DNA of 64,000 nt from Clostridiales bacterium (GTDB taxonomy: Bacteria > Bacillota > Clostridia > Oscillospirales > Acutalibacteraceae). Where the stretch lies: the NCBI GenBank assembly GCA_024684435.1, contig JAIKWV010000018.1:24292-88291 (forward strand), read 5' to 3'. The translations under genes and the position numbers were made by a program. Below are positions 8,543 through 16,983 of this stretch, piece by piece (the stretch's first letter is position 1; each line of letters opens with the position of its first letter). The notes under the pieces were generated by a model, which was not told the DNA's origin, searched no databases, and worked only from the letters and a program-made list of their open reading frames with translations.

Positions 8543-9901
8543 ATGAAAAGATTACTCAGCTTCTTTGCGGCGATCCTTACATTTTTCACTTCTCTGTCAC
8601 AGTTGATCTTCACCCCCAATGTTATCCGAATCGATTTTGACAATATCGTTGATGACATCAGACCTGTTCACAACATCGGCAGGATGCCGGAATATGAGGT
8701 TGACAGCGAGATCAACAAATATTTCACCGAGGCGAATATGACCTCCTGCAGGACCCACGATATCACCTGTACGGATATACATAACATTTTCCCCGATTTT
8801 TCCAAAGACGTAAACGACGAGAGTTCCTACAGCTTTGCGGAATGCGACAAGGTGATAGCATCCATAGTTGACACCGGCATGGAGCCGTTTTTCCGTTTTG
8901 GGATCAGCTACAGCTACCCTGAACGGGACCGCGAGTTCCTGCTGCCGCCTGCCGACTATGATAAATGGGCGCAGATCTGCGAGCATATCATCCTTCACTA
9001 CAACGAGGGCTGGGCAGACGGATTCAACTATGGCATTGAATACTGGGAGATCTGGAATGAGCCGGAAAACAGCGACGACATCGCGGACAACCACTTCTGG
9101 ATCGGCTCCGATGAAGAATTTTTCCGCCTTTACGACGTTTCGGCAAAATATCTGAAGAAAAAATTCCCAGACCTTAAAATCGGCGGTTACGGTTCGTGCG
9201 GGTTCTACGCGTTGACAAAGACGAACGCGATAAACACAGGGTCGACCCCGAGGAATCAGTATTTTATTACCTACTATAAAAATTTCCTCAGTTACATCAA
9301 AGAGCATAACTCACCTATGGATTTCTTCACATGGCACAGCTACACCACAACGGAAAAGAACGCCCGATACATTAAATATGTAAAAGAGACCCTGTCAAAG
9401 GCAGGTTACGGCGACACGGAAATAATAGTCGACGAGTGGAACTACAATCCCACGGAGAACAACAAGATCGGCCGCCGCTACGGCGCGAATCAGACGTCCA
9501 TGCTGATTATGTTCCAGAACGAAGGACTCACCATGGCGCATTACTATAACGGAGACGACGACGCTACGCTGTGGTCAGGTCTGTTTGTCAACAGTCAGCC
9601 TTCCGCTGCATACTACGGATTCCGGGCGTTCGGGCAGTTATACAAGCTCGGTCATCAGGCTGAGATCAAAAATCTTCGGCTTGCCAAGGATCTGTACGCG
9701 GCGGCAGCCACCGGTGAGGACGGTCAGGCTCTGCTTATTTCCAATGTTTCAGAGAAAAAAGACAGACCACTCAAGCTTGATGCGGGAGATTATACCGTTG
9801 ACAAATGTATGACCGTCAACGAAAACTGCGAATGGGTGGAAATACCTCTCCCGGAAGTTATCGAAAGCGGTTCCATGCTTTACATTACCTTCAAAAAATA
9901 A
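8543..9901 (+). CDS. Secreted GH39-like glycoside hydrolase
   Basis: A clan GH-A (beta/alpha)8 hydrolase of 452 residues, preceded by a hydrophobic N-terminal segment (LLSFFAAILTFFTSLSQLIF) that would export or anchor it. The acid/base is likely Glu173 in WEIWNEPE, and the nucleophile Glu298 in IIVDEWNYN, spaced as in GH39. GH39 members are mainly beta-xylosidases and related enzymes. No carbohydrate-binding or dockerin module is visible. GGAGG stands 12 bases before the ATG. Together with the GH10 xylanase at 13.5-14.5 kb it suggests xylan breakdown. Confidence 0.75.
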   Translation: MKRLLSFFAAILTFFTSLSQLIFTPNVIRIDFDNIVDDIRPVHNIGRMPEYEVDSEINKYFTEANMTSCRTHDITCTDIHNIFPDFSKDVNDESSYSFAECDKVIASIVDTGMEPFFRFGISYSYPERDREFLLPPADYDKWAQICEHIILHYNEGWADGFNYGIEYWEIWNEPENSDDIADNHFWIGSDEEFFRLYDVSAKYLKKKFPDLKIGGYGSCGFYALTKTNAINTGSTPRNQYFITYYKNFLSYIKEHNSPMDFFTWHSYTTTEKNARYIKYVKETLSKAGYGDTEIIVDEWNYNPTENNKIGRRYGANQTSMLIMFQNEGLTMAHYYNGDDDATLWSGLFVNSQPSAAYYGFRAFGQLYKLGHQAEIKNLRLAKDLYAAAATGEDGQALLISNVSEKKDRPLKLDAGDYTVDKCMTVNENCEWVEIPLPEVIESGSMLYITFKK

Positions 9902-9921
9902 TTCTAAGGAGAAAAACGGAT

Positions 9922-10221
9922 ATGGAAAACAAACTGAATTACAGTCAGGAAGAGCTTGAAGAAATACTGGAAAGATCCAGGCGGGAGCTTCAGGAAAAGC
10001 TTGATAAAATGACGCCTGAAGAGCGTAAACAAGCAGAGATCAATGCGCAGAAAGCAATAGAAGAGGACAGTCTCAATATGCAGAAGCTCCTTGACGACGT
10101 TGCCAATATTACCGCAGGCGTTTCTCCGAAAGAAACAAAGGCGCCGAATTTCTGCGCTAACTGCGGCGCTCCGGTAAACGGCGGGAATTTTTGCGCATAC
10201 TGCGGCAAGCCTTTAAAATAA
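9922..10221 (+). CDS. Zinc-ribbon protein with charged helix
   Basis: A 99-residue protein with a long charged helix (residues 1-70, rich in Glu, Lys, Arg) followed by a C-terminal double CxxC zinc ribbon, FCANCGAPVNGGNFCAYCGKPL. AAGGAG lies 10 bases before the ATG at 9922. The open frame extends further upstream into the GH39-like gene, but no start there has a ribosome site. The ribbon type is common in small Clostridia proteins, often as an adaptor. The function is unknown. Confidence 0.72.
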   Translation: MENKLNYSQEELEEILERSRRELQEKLDKMTPEERKQAEINAQKAIEEDSLNMQKLLDDVANITAGVSPKETKAPNFCANCGAPVNGGNFCAYCGKPLK

Positions 10222-10277
10222 GACCCCGTATGACCGTGATCTGCGAAAACGCAAGCAGCATTTGAAAGAAGTGACAA

Positions 10278-10715
10278 ATGATGTTTTTTAATAAGATAAC
10301 AGACAAATTCACCGAGATCGTATCGTTTGAGATCGTAACACTTCACACAAGCGGAATGCGCTATGTATGCGAATATGAGATCGTGATGAAGGACAGCAAA
10401 GCCGAAGTCTCGCAATACGGGATCCGGTTCGCGCAGAATGAAAAAAAACGTATTCTTGAGAAGCGCGCCGTATGCGATGAAAATAAAGTGCTGAAACTGC
10501 TTAACGACTGCCGACTTCTGTCATGGGACGGTTTTTACGGATCTCATCCGAAGGGCATTCTGGACGGCACGATGTTCTCCCTGAAAGCGACAGTGAATGG
10601 AGACAGAAAAATATCCGCCTCCGGATCGGAAAATTTTCCGAAACATTACGACGAGCTTTATGACGGTATATACGATATTTTAAACGGCAAAACAAATTCT
10701 ACGGATCTGGGCTGA
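10278..10715 (+). CDS. Hypothetical protein
   Basis: A 145-residue protein without signal peptide or membrane segment and with an alternating strand pattern. I do not recognise a family. It lies 6 bases before the next unknown gene and on the same strand, so the two are probably expressed together. The motif WDGFYGSHPKGILDG is its most distinctive stretch. Codon use matches the neighbours. Confidence 0.6.
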   Translation: MMFFNKITDKFTEIVSFEIVTLHTSGMRYVCEYEIVMKDSKAEVSQYGIRFAQNEKKRILEKRAVCDENKVLKLLNDCRLLSWDGFYGSHPKGILDGTMFSLKATVNGDRKISASGSENFPKHYDELYDGIYDILNGKTNSTDLG

Positions 10716-10721
10716 CAGCAA

Positions 10722-11627
10722 ATGAAAGACTTTGAAGTTTATCGCGATGACCGCTACGTTCTCGGCTGTGAAGACGAGATTCCTTACCTGAAAATAAATG
10801 GCGAAAAGTACAGGCTGACCTGTCACCCCTACGAGCCGTGTCTGTACATAACTGACAGGAACGGGCGCCTGACGGTCGTACATAACGCCTTCGACCCGTC
10901 GGACGTTCTGCGGTCATTTTCAAAAGGACTGCCAATAACCTCCGTCACCGGCGCTGAATATAACGCGCCTGATTTTTGTAAAATGGTCGAATATTCTGCC
11001 GGAATGGGCAGCATTACCATCAGCGACGCGGAAAAAGTTTTTGGCGAAAGAGCAAAAGCAAACGATCAGAACAAGCGCGATGACGGGGATAAAAAACCGT
11101 CGGCGAGCGCCGGAAGATTTTTTGCTCCGGACAGCGTTTCGATAATCGAAAACGATCCGTTTTATGCTGTCTCCGCAAACTACCCTGACAATGTTATCGA
11201 CTGCTGTCTTGTGAAAAATGAAGCTCCTTACCGCGGCGTCGATTCTCATTGGGCGGCGCTGATGAAAGCCGCATTGAGGATCATTGCAGACGATTGGGAA
11301 TTGAGGCTTGACGCAGGCAAAATAACCGCAAGCAGAATAACGCCTGCTGAACTGTTCGCTCCGATCGACGAAAGCAGTAACGAACTGAATTACAGAAAGG
11401 CGTTCATGTTTCCTCCCTGTCCCCACGGTTACACCGGCGCTGATTTTAAACGGTTGAATGACGTTTTATTCCCAAACGGAAAAGATTTTCTTGAAATATT
11501 CAAATGGTCTACCGACTGGTCGGAATACTTTGATGACGGCAGCGAATGGTGGGGCACGCTGTGCCTTACCGTCTACGACAAAAGCCTTGACCGTTTCGCC
11601 GTAATAATGGCGTCAGCTACGGATTGA
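10722..11627 (+). CDS. Hypothetical protein
   Basis: A 301-residue, probably cytoplasmic protein that I do not recognise. The N-terminal 100 residues look like a compact beta-rich domain. A charged, probably flexible linker follows (about residues 108-127, rich in Lys, Asp, Arg and Asn). The C-terminal domain is rich in aromatic residues (FLEIFKWSTDWSEYFDDGSEWWG). It starts 6 bases after the previous gene, suggesting a functional pair, and is followed 26 bases later by a patatin-like gene. Confidence 0.6.
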   Translation: MKDFEVYRDDRYVLGCEDEIPYLKINGEKYRLTCHPYEPCLYITDRNGRLTVVHNAFDPSDVLRSFSKGLPITSVTGAEYNAPDFCKMVEYSAGMGSITISDAEKVFGERAKANDQNKRDDGDKKPSASAGRFFAPDSVSIIENDPFYAVSANYPDNVIDCCLVKNEAPYRGVDSHWAALMKAALRIIADDWELRLDAGKITASRITPAELFAPIDESSNELNYRKAFMFPPCPHGYTGADFKRLNDVLFPNGKDFLEIFKWSTDWSEYFDDGSEWWGTLCLTVYDKSLDRFAVIMASATD

Positions 11628-11653
11628 TAAATCGGGATTTGCGGAGGTGAAAA

Positions 11654-12487
11654 ATGGTAGGAATAATTGATGTTGGCGGCGGTACGCGCGGAATTTACGG
11701 CTGCGCTGTTTTGGACAGATGCATTGATGACGGAATAACAGTTGACTATGCTGTCGGAGTGTCCGCGGGCAGTGCAAACTGTATTTCTTTTCTTGCAAAC
11801 CAAAAAGGCAGGAATTATACATTTTATACTGAGTATGCAAGGCGAAAGGAATACATGAGCTTGCTCAATTATATAAAAACCGGATCATTTCTGGGGCTTG
11901 AATATATCTACGGAACTTTAACAAATTCCAATGGGGAAAATCCGCTTGATTATGAGACTTTTCAATCGTCTTCAACGGGTTTTGAGGTTGTGGCAACAGA
12001 AGCTGAAAGCGGAACACCCGTTTATTTTAAAAAGGAGTCCATGGAAAAAGACCGTTACGGTTTTCTGATGGCTTCCTGCTGTGTTCCGTTGGTATGCAAG
12101 CCTCATGAGTTCAACGGCAGACTTTATTATGACGGAGGAGTGAGCGATCCTATACCATACAAGCGCGCGATAGAAGCAGGATGTAACAGGATAATTGTTA
12201 TTCTGACAAAACCAATTGATAAAAAAGCCGGTTCTTCAAGAAATTCTGCTGCCGCTTCGTTGTTGCGGCATCGGTATCCAAACACGGCAAAAGCCTTAGC
12301 CGAATGCAGTAGCTTATATTCCCGACAGCTTGCGGAAGTGATAAAACTTCAGCAGGAAGGCAAAGCGCTGATTATCGCACCGGATAATATAGGCAATCTG
12401 AAAACTCTTTCGTCCGATATTTCTTCTTTGAGGGAACTGTATAAGAAAGGATATGACGACGGGGCGAAAATAGTTGCTTTTTTATGA
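11654..12487 (+). CDS. Patatin-like phospholipase
   Basis: A 277-residue cytoplasmic lipid acyl hydrolase. The three patatin hallmarks are present: the oxyanion glycine run (DVGGGTRG), the nucleophile elbow GVSAGSAN, and the catalytic Asp in YDGGVSDPIP. Bacterial patatins of this length are close to E. coli YjjU. They act on phospholipids or other acyl esters; the natural substrate is unknown. GGAGGTGA precedes the ATG. A strong terminator lies about 90 bases downstream. Confidence 0.85.
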   Translation: MVGIIDVGGGTRGIYGCAVLDRCIDDGITVDYAVGVSAGSANCISFLANQKGRNYTFYTEYARRKEYMSLLNYIKTGSFLGLEYIYGTLTNSNGENPLDYETFQSSSTGFEVVATEAESGTPVYFKKESMEKDRYGFLMASCCVPLVCKPHEFNGRLYYDGGVSDPIPYKRAIEAGCNRIIVILTKPIDKKAGSSRNSAAASLLRHRYPNTAKALAECSSLYSRQLAEVIKLQQEGKALIIAPDNIGNLKTLSSDISSLRELYKKGYDDGAKIVAFL

Positions 12488-12578
12488 GTTTTATGCCTCT
12501 TGCGTTAATTCCCGGAGCGGAACACCTTCAAAAAAGAAATCGGCAAATTCCGGCTTTGTGAAAACAAGTAAAAAATAT

Positions 12579-12619
12579 ACGGGGACCGAGGCAAAAGATA
12601 CGCCCGGCTCCCGTTTTTG
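12579..12619 (+). terminator. Rho-independent terminator of the patatin gene
   Basis: ACGGGGACCG (12579-12588) pairs with CGGCTCCCGT (12605-12614) with one mismatch. An inner GGC/GCC pair closes the loop, and TTTTTGTTTT follows. It separates the patatin gene from the convergent methyltransferase gene. Confidence 0.75.
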
Positions 12620-12634
12620 TTTTGTATGAATTTT

Positions 12635-13447
12635 TCAGTTTCCCAGCTGCCAGAACGCCACTGCCGCGGCGGCGGCGACGTTCAGGGAATCCACCCCGTG
12701 GGACATGGGTATTTTGACCGTATAATCACATTCGGCGACGGTGTTCCTGGCAAGTCCGTCTCCCTCGGTACCCAGCAGTACCGCCAGCTTTTCCTCGGCG
12801 CAAAGTTTTTCATTTCTTATGCTCACGGAGTCATCATCCAGAGCAAGGGCGGCTGTTTTGAAATCCATTTTGTGCATAAGCTCCACTATTTCTTTTGAGC
12901 CGCTGTCCGCCAGTGTCCAGGGTATCTGAAACACTGTGCCCATACTAACTCTGATCGACCTGCGGTACAGAGGATCACTGCAGCCTGAGGTCAGAATGAC
13001 CCCGTCAAAGTTCAGCGCCGCCGCACTGCGGAAAATCGCGCCCACGTTGGTGGGGTTGACCACGTCCTCCAGCACCGCGATACGTCTTGCCCCGGCGCAG
13101 ACATCTTTCACCGACGGCATGGGTCTGCGCCGCATAAGACAGAGCAGACCTCTTGTGAGCTTAAAGCCTGTCAGCTGAGCGAGCACCTCAAACTCCGCGG
13201 TAAAAACCGGGATATTTCCGCAGCGTTCAATAATACCTTTCCCTTCCCCTTCGATATGTTTTCTTTCCATAAGGAGAGAGACAGGCTCGTACCCCGCGTC
13301 AAGGGCGCGCTCAGCCACCTTCGGGCTCTCCGCTATAAACATCCCTTTTTCCGGACAGCGCAGATTCAAAAGCTGCGCCTCGGTAAGCCGCGCGTAAGCG
13401 TCCAGCTCGGGACAAAGGAAATCCGTTATTTCAATAATATTTCTCAT
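12635..13447 (-). CDS. SpoU/TrmH-family RNA 2'-O-methyltransferase
   Basis: A 270-residue RNA ribose methyltransferase using S-adenosylmethionine. The three SpoU motifs are present: NPTNVGAIFRSA, the glycine-rich VLLGTEGDGL, and IPMSHGVDSLNVAAAAAV, which form the knotted SAM site. The N-terminal part is a substrate-binding domain of the rRNA methylase type. The start at 13447 (MRNIIEITDF) is preferred; an upstream extension would overlap the xylanase gene in another frame. It follows the xylanase gene by 4 bases, an unusual pairing of a housekeeping enzyme with a secreted hydrolase. The target RNA is not known. Confidence 0.85.
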   Translation of the reverse strand: MRNIIEITDFLCPELDAYARLTEAQLLNLRCPEKGMFIAESPKVAERALDAGYEPVSLLMERKHIEGEGKGIIERCGNIPVFTAEFEVLAQLTGFKLTRGLLCLMRRRPMPSVKDVCAGARRIAVLEDVVNPTNVGAIFRSAAALNFDGVILTSGCSDPLYRRSIRVSMGTVFQIPWTLADSGSKEIVELMHKMDFKTAALALDDDSVSIRNEKLCAEEKLAVLLGTEGDGLARNTVAECDYTVKIPMSHGVDSLNVAAAAAVAFWQLGN

Positions 13448-13451
13448 AATC

Positions 13452-14534
13452 TTAAAAATCACAAACAGCGAAATAATTCGCCTTTGGCCTGAAATTGCTG
13501 AAGAGCATGGGTTCATCGTTTGCATTGGAGAGACGGTTCTCGCTGTGCTCATCGTCGATCGCCCAGAATGTCACGCTGCTTATAACATTCCTGTGATCCC
13601 GAAGGACTTTGAAGATCTCCCGATATTTTACGGTCTGGATATCCCTGAGCCATTGAGGTATCTCATCGTATTTTTCTTTTAACGCTGACGTGTAAAGGGA
13701 AATATCAAGCTCCGTTATCTGAATATCCTTTATTCCGATATTTTCAAAAGCCGTCAGCACACGGTCAAGCTCTTTTGACACCTCTTTTGGGGAAAGGGTC
13801 TTCCAGTGTCCCTGTATCCCCACAGCGTCGATGGGTACTCCCGCCGCTTTCCATTTCTTCAAATATTTGAGCATATAATTAAACTTATGCGTGCTTTTAA
13901 TAACCGAGGTCTCGTTCAGAACAAGGGTCGCATCCGGGGCGATCTCCCGGGCGAATTCAAAGGCCTTTGTGATAAACTCCTCGCCGCAGTATTTGTAGAT
14001 CTCGCTTTCTTTGAACGCGCCGGATGCGTTGTAGTTGAAGGGCTCGTTGACCACATCCCAGACTTTTATAACGTCCCCGTACCGCTCCATGACCGTCTTC
14101 ATGTAATCATAAAGACGTCTGTAAAAAACATCCCTGCCCACAAAACTGCCGTTGCCGTCGTAGAGCATCCAGCTCTCGCCCCAGACCAGAGTGTGACCTC
14201 GGAGCTTCATGTTGTTTTCCTTGCAGAATTCGCAAAGTCTGTCCACAGCCTCAAAGTTCCAAACGTCTTCCTTCGGATGGATATAGTCAAGCTTCAGCTC
14301 AACAACAGGTGTGAGGGAGGAAAAATTTTTCTTCAGGAAATCGCATATTTCCGGGCTGTAGGTATACCATGAGGCTACAGCGGCGCCTATGTCGAAATAG
14401 TCGGCATAGACCTCCTTTAAACCCGTATAATCCTCCTCGGCAAGCTTTCCGGAATAATCCCCCGCTCCGCCGTTGAGCAGAATTATCACGGGGATGATAA
14501 CGGACATTATTTTTGTAAAAATTTTCGACAGCAC
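13452..14534 (-). CDS. Endo-1,4-beta-xylanase, GH10
   Basis: A secreted or membrane-anchored GH10 xylanase of 360 residues that cuts the xylan backbone. Residues 5-22 form a hydrophobic signal segment. The GH10 acid/base is Glu164 in VWDVVNEPF and the nucleophile is Glu275 in ITELDIS. The substrate-site stretch RGHTLVWGES is also typical. No dockerin or carbohydrate-binding module is present, so it would act free or cell-bound, outside a cellulosome. It lies 21 bases after the GH36 gene on the same strand. Confidence 0.93.
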   Translation of the reverse strand: MLSKIFTKIMSVIIPVIILLNGGAGDYSGKLAEEDYTGLKEVYADYFDIGAAVASWYTYSPEICDFLKKNFSSLTPVVELKLDYIHPKEDVWNFEAVDRLCEFCKENNMKLRGHTLVWGESWMLYDGNGSFVGRDVFYRRLYDYMKTVMERYGDVIKVWDVVNEPFNYNASGAFKESEIYKYCGEEFITKAFEFAREIAPDATLVLNETSVIKSTHKFNYMLKYLKKWKAAGVPIDAVGIQGHWKTLSPKEVSKELDRVLTAFENIGIKDIQITELDISLYTSALKEKYDEIPQWLRDIQTVKYREIFKVLRDHRNVISSVTFWAIDDEHSENRLSNANDEPMLFSNFRPKANYFAVCDF

Positions 14535-14555
14535 AAGATCAGCTCCCCAAAAATA

Positions 14556-16733
14556 TTATACCTGCGTAAAATACGCGGTGAAGCTCTCCCCGTCCCTGTT
14601 CACACAACCCGTAAGGTTCAACCCCACGTTCATCAGAAAAGCTCCTGAATATATCTCTCCGTCCGCTTCATTTTTGTAGCGGGCGTTTTCGTCAAGCCCC
14701 TTGAATTTGACAAATGTCATTACGTTGTCCTTTTTGAGCATGCATACCATGGTGAACAGGAAAGAGCTTTTGTCTCCGGCGACTATCTGCCACGCCGCAA
14801 GCCGGGAATTTTCAAAGGGACTTATGAGCCTGTACAGGTCTCCCCCGCGGATAAGGTCATAATATTTATGGTAAGACGCCACGTGATTTTTGACGATCTC
14901 CCTGTCCTCCGGGGTAAGCTTCCTCGGGTCAAGCTCGTACCCGAAGGTGCCCCACATCGCCACGTCACCTTTTGTCTTATAACCTGTCCTGTCGCAGGCG
15001 GAAACGTGGGCGCCCTGAGCCGAGGCGGGATAGCACATCGAGGTACCGAACTGTATGTAAAGCCGCTCGATAGGGTCGGTGTTGTCGCTGGTCCATATCT
15101 GGGGCGAAAATGCAAGCATTGCCGGGTCGAATCTTCCGCCGCCGCCGGAACAGCCCTCAAGTAAAATATCCGGGAAAGCGGTGGTCAGCCTGTTCAAAAG
15201 GTCGTATGTGCCCAGAATAAAGCGGTGGAAAAACTCCTTGCTCCTCTCCGGCGGGAGCAGCGCCGAGCCTGCGTCGGAAATGTTTCTGTTGAAATCCCAT
15301 TTGACGTAATCTATCTTGTTTTCGGAAAGAACTTTATATATCTGACCCCAGATATTTTCCCTGACGTCCTCTCTGGAAACGTCCAGCACATACTGATTCC
15401 TTCCGATCATAGGCTCTCTGTCTCTCACGTGGACTTGCCAGTCCGGCTGCGCCCGGAACAGGTCTGAATCCGGGGAGATCATCTCCGGCTCGTACCATAT
15501 GCCGAACTTCAATCCCTGCTGATTTATCCTCTCGATAAGGGGTTTTAAGCCGCCGGGGAGCTTTTCCTCATTGACGAACCAGTCGCCAAGGGAGCTGTTA
15601 TCGCAGTTTCTTTTGCCAAACCAACCGTCGTCCATGACCAGCATTTCTATGCCCAGCTCCTTAGCGGATTCCGCAAAGGCGACCAGCTTTTCCGTATCGA
15701 AATCGAAATACGCCGCTTCCCAGCTGTTGATAAGCAGCGGGCGCTTTTGGGTCTTATATTTTCCTCTGATAAGATTGCTGTTGTAGAATCTGTGGAATAT
15801 CCTGCTCATTTCACCAATGCCCTTGTCAGTGTAAACCGACACCGCCTCCGGGGAATAAAAGGTCTCGCCGCTGTCAAGGAACCATTCAAAGCCCTCCGGG
15901 TTTATACCCATAATGAAACGGGTGGTACCGTTATGGTCGCACTCCGCAAGGGCGGAAAAGTTGCCGGAATATACCAGGTTGAAGCCGTACGCCTCCCCGT
16001 GATCTTCGTCCGCGCCCCGGGAAACGATGGCGGCGAATGGGTTCTGGGAATGTCCCGAAACGCCTCTCTTGCTCTCAACTCCCTGAACTCCGTGGGCAAG
16101 GGGACGGCGCTGTATGTTACGCTCACAGCAATGCCTGCCGTAGAGGGTTATCATGTCGTAATACATTGAGGGCAGGTCAAGGCAAAGACTGAAAACACGC
16201 TCCACATGCATGGGCTTGTCCGTAGGATTCGTAAGACGGATGCTTCGGGTCATAACAGGGCAATTCTCAAAAACGGTGTAGACCAAAACGGCCTGAAGTC
16301 CGGTGACTTTGTCCTCCGTTGTTATTTCAAGGATCTGCGCCTCATCATCGGTGTTGGCATAAGTCGAGGGAAGCGACGGTATGGGCTTTTTGCCTGCGTA
16401 GATCTTATGCGAAACGTAGCGTATATCCGTCACGTTGTCCCCGTTGGCGTTTCTCACCGACAGGGCGGATATCCTGAAATCCCCCGCACCGTTACAGCCG
16501 TACTCAATGGGAGCTGAATCCGGAGAAAAACCGTGCTCGCCTATCACCGGGTTTGATGGTGAAAAGGACGCCGAGGGCAGTCTTTTCTCAAAGCCCTTAA
16601 AATTGACGTCGGGGATCTTTTTACCGTAGTAGAGATTGAGAAGATAATTTTCATCGTAGATTTTTATTACATAGCTGGTATCGGAAGTATCCAGCTTGAA
16701 TATTTTTTCTTTTTCGTAAAATATAATTGACAT
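14556..16733 (-). CDS. aga: Alpha-galactosidase, GH36
   Basis: A 725-residue GH36 alpha-galactosidase that removes alpha-1,6-galactose from raffinose-type sugars and galactomannan. The nucleophile is Asp480 in YVKWDFNR and the acid/base Asp550 in WTSDNTDP, 70 residues apart as in characterised GH36 enzymes. LLEGCSGGGGRFD and FGIWYEPEMIS are further family signatures. There is no signal peptide, so the enzyme is cytoplasmic and must receive imported oligosaccharides. It has its own strong promoter (16773-16801) with a direct repeat overlapping the -35 box, and a GGAGGG site 8 bases before the ATG. Confidence 0.94.
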   Translation of the reverse strand: MSIIFYEKEKIFKLDTSDTSYVIKIYDENYLLNLYYGKKIPDVNFKGFEKRLPSASFSPSNPVIGEHGFSPDSAPIEYGCNGAGDFRISALSVRNANGDNVTDIRYVSHKIYAGKKPIPSLPSTYANTDDEAQILEITTEDKVTGLQAVLVYTVFENCPVMTRSIRLTNPTDKPMHVERVFSLCLDLPSMYYDMITLYGRHCCERNIQRRPLAHGVQGVESKRGVSGHSQNPFAAIVSRGADEDHGEAYGFNLVYSGNFSALAECDHNGTTRFIMGINPEGFEWFLDSGETFYSPEAVSVYTDKGIGEMSRIFHRFYNSNLIRGKYKTQKRPLLINSWEAAYFDFDTEKLVAFAESAKELGIEMLVMDDGWFGKRNCDNSSLGDWFVNEEKLPGGLKPLIERINQQGLKFGIWYEPEMISPDSDLFRAQPDWQVHVRDREPMIGRNQYVLDVSREDVRENIWGQIYKVLSENKIDYVKWDFNRNISDAGSALLPPERSKEFFHRFILGTYDLLNRLTTAFPDILLEGCSGGGGRFDPAMLAFSPQIWTSDNTDPIERLYIQFGTSMCYPASAQGAHVSACDRTGYKTKGDVAMWGTFGYELDPRKLTPEDREIVKNHVASYHKYYDLIRGGDLYRLISPFENSRLAAWQIVAGDKSSFLFTMVCMLKKDNVMTFVKFKGLDENARYKNEADGEIYSGAFLMNVGLNLTGCVNRDGESFTAYFTQV

Positions 16734-16772
16734 AGATCTGCCCTCCGTGACTTTTAAAATGTGATTTATTTT

Positions 16773-16801
16773 ATTATAGCATTGACCTTAACCGTTGTAA
16801 A
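16773..16801 (-). promoter_or_regulatory. Promoter of the alpha-galactosidase gene
   Basis: On the minus strand TTTACA (16801-16796) and TATAAT (16778-16773) are 17 bp apart, and TGC before the -10 gives an extended -10 element. The start of transcription would be near 16766, shortly before the GH36 start codon. The -35 box overlaps a 10-bp direct repeat. Confidence 0.75.
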
Positions 16802-16809
16802 CCGTTATA
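16790..16809. promoter_or_regulatory. 10-bp direct repeat over the -35 box
   Basis: AACCGTTGTA is followed at once by AACCGTTATA. A period of one DNA turn places both copies on the same face of the helix. The repeat covers the -35 region of the GH36 promoter, as an operator for a sugar-responsive regulator would. Which regulator binds is unknown. Confidence 0.4.
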
Positions 16810-16878
16810 AAAATTCCACCGGACTTTCCCCGCTGCTTTTATATATTCCATTAAATTACAATTTTTCTATTTTTTCTA

Positions 16879-16907
16879 TTGATACTGCGTCGCAAGTGTG
16901 CTATAAT
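16879..16907 (+). promoter_or_regulatory. Promoter of the pyrophosphatase gene
   Basis: TTGATA (16879-16884) and TATAAT (16902-16907) are separated by 17 bp, with TGC directly before the -10 box (extended -10). Transcription would begin near 16914, giving a leader of about 70 bases before the start codon at 16984. Confidence 0.8.
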
Positions 16908-16983
16908 ACAAGTTACCTTAAAAGAGACCCGAAACCGCATTCGCTTTTCGGCAGTCTTTTTAATTTTAAACGGAGTTGATATT

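Noticed and set aside
12488..12578. Possible frameshifted extension of the patatin gene
   Set aside because: The patatin protein is complete with its Asp dyad and normal length, and the region leads into a terminator.
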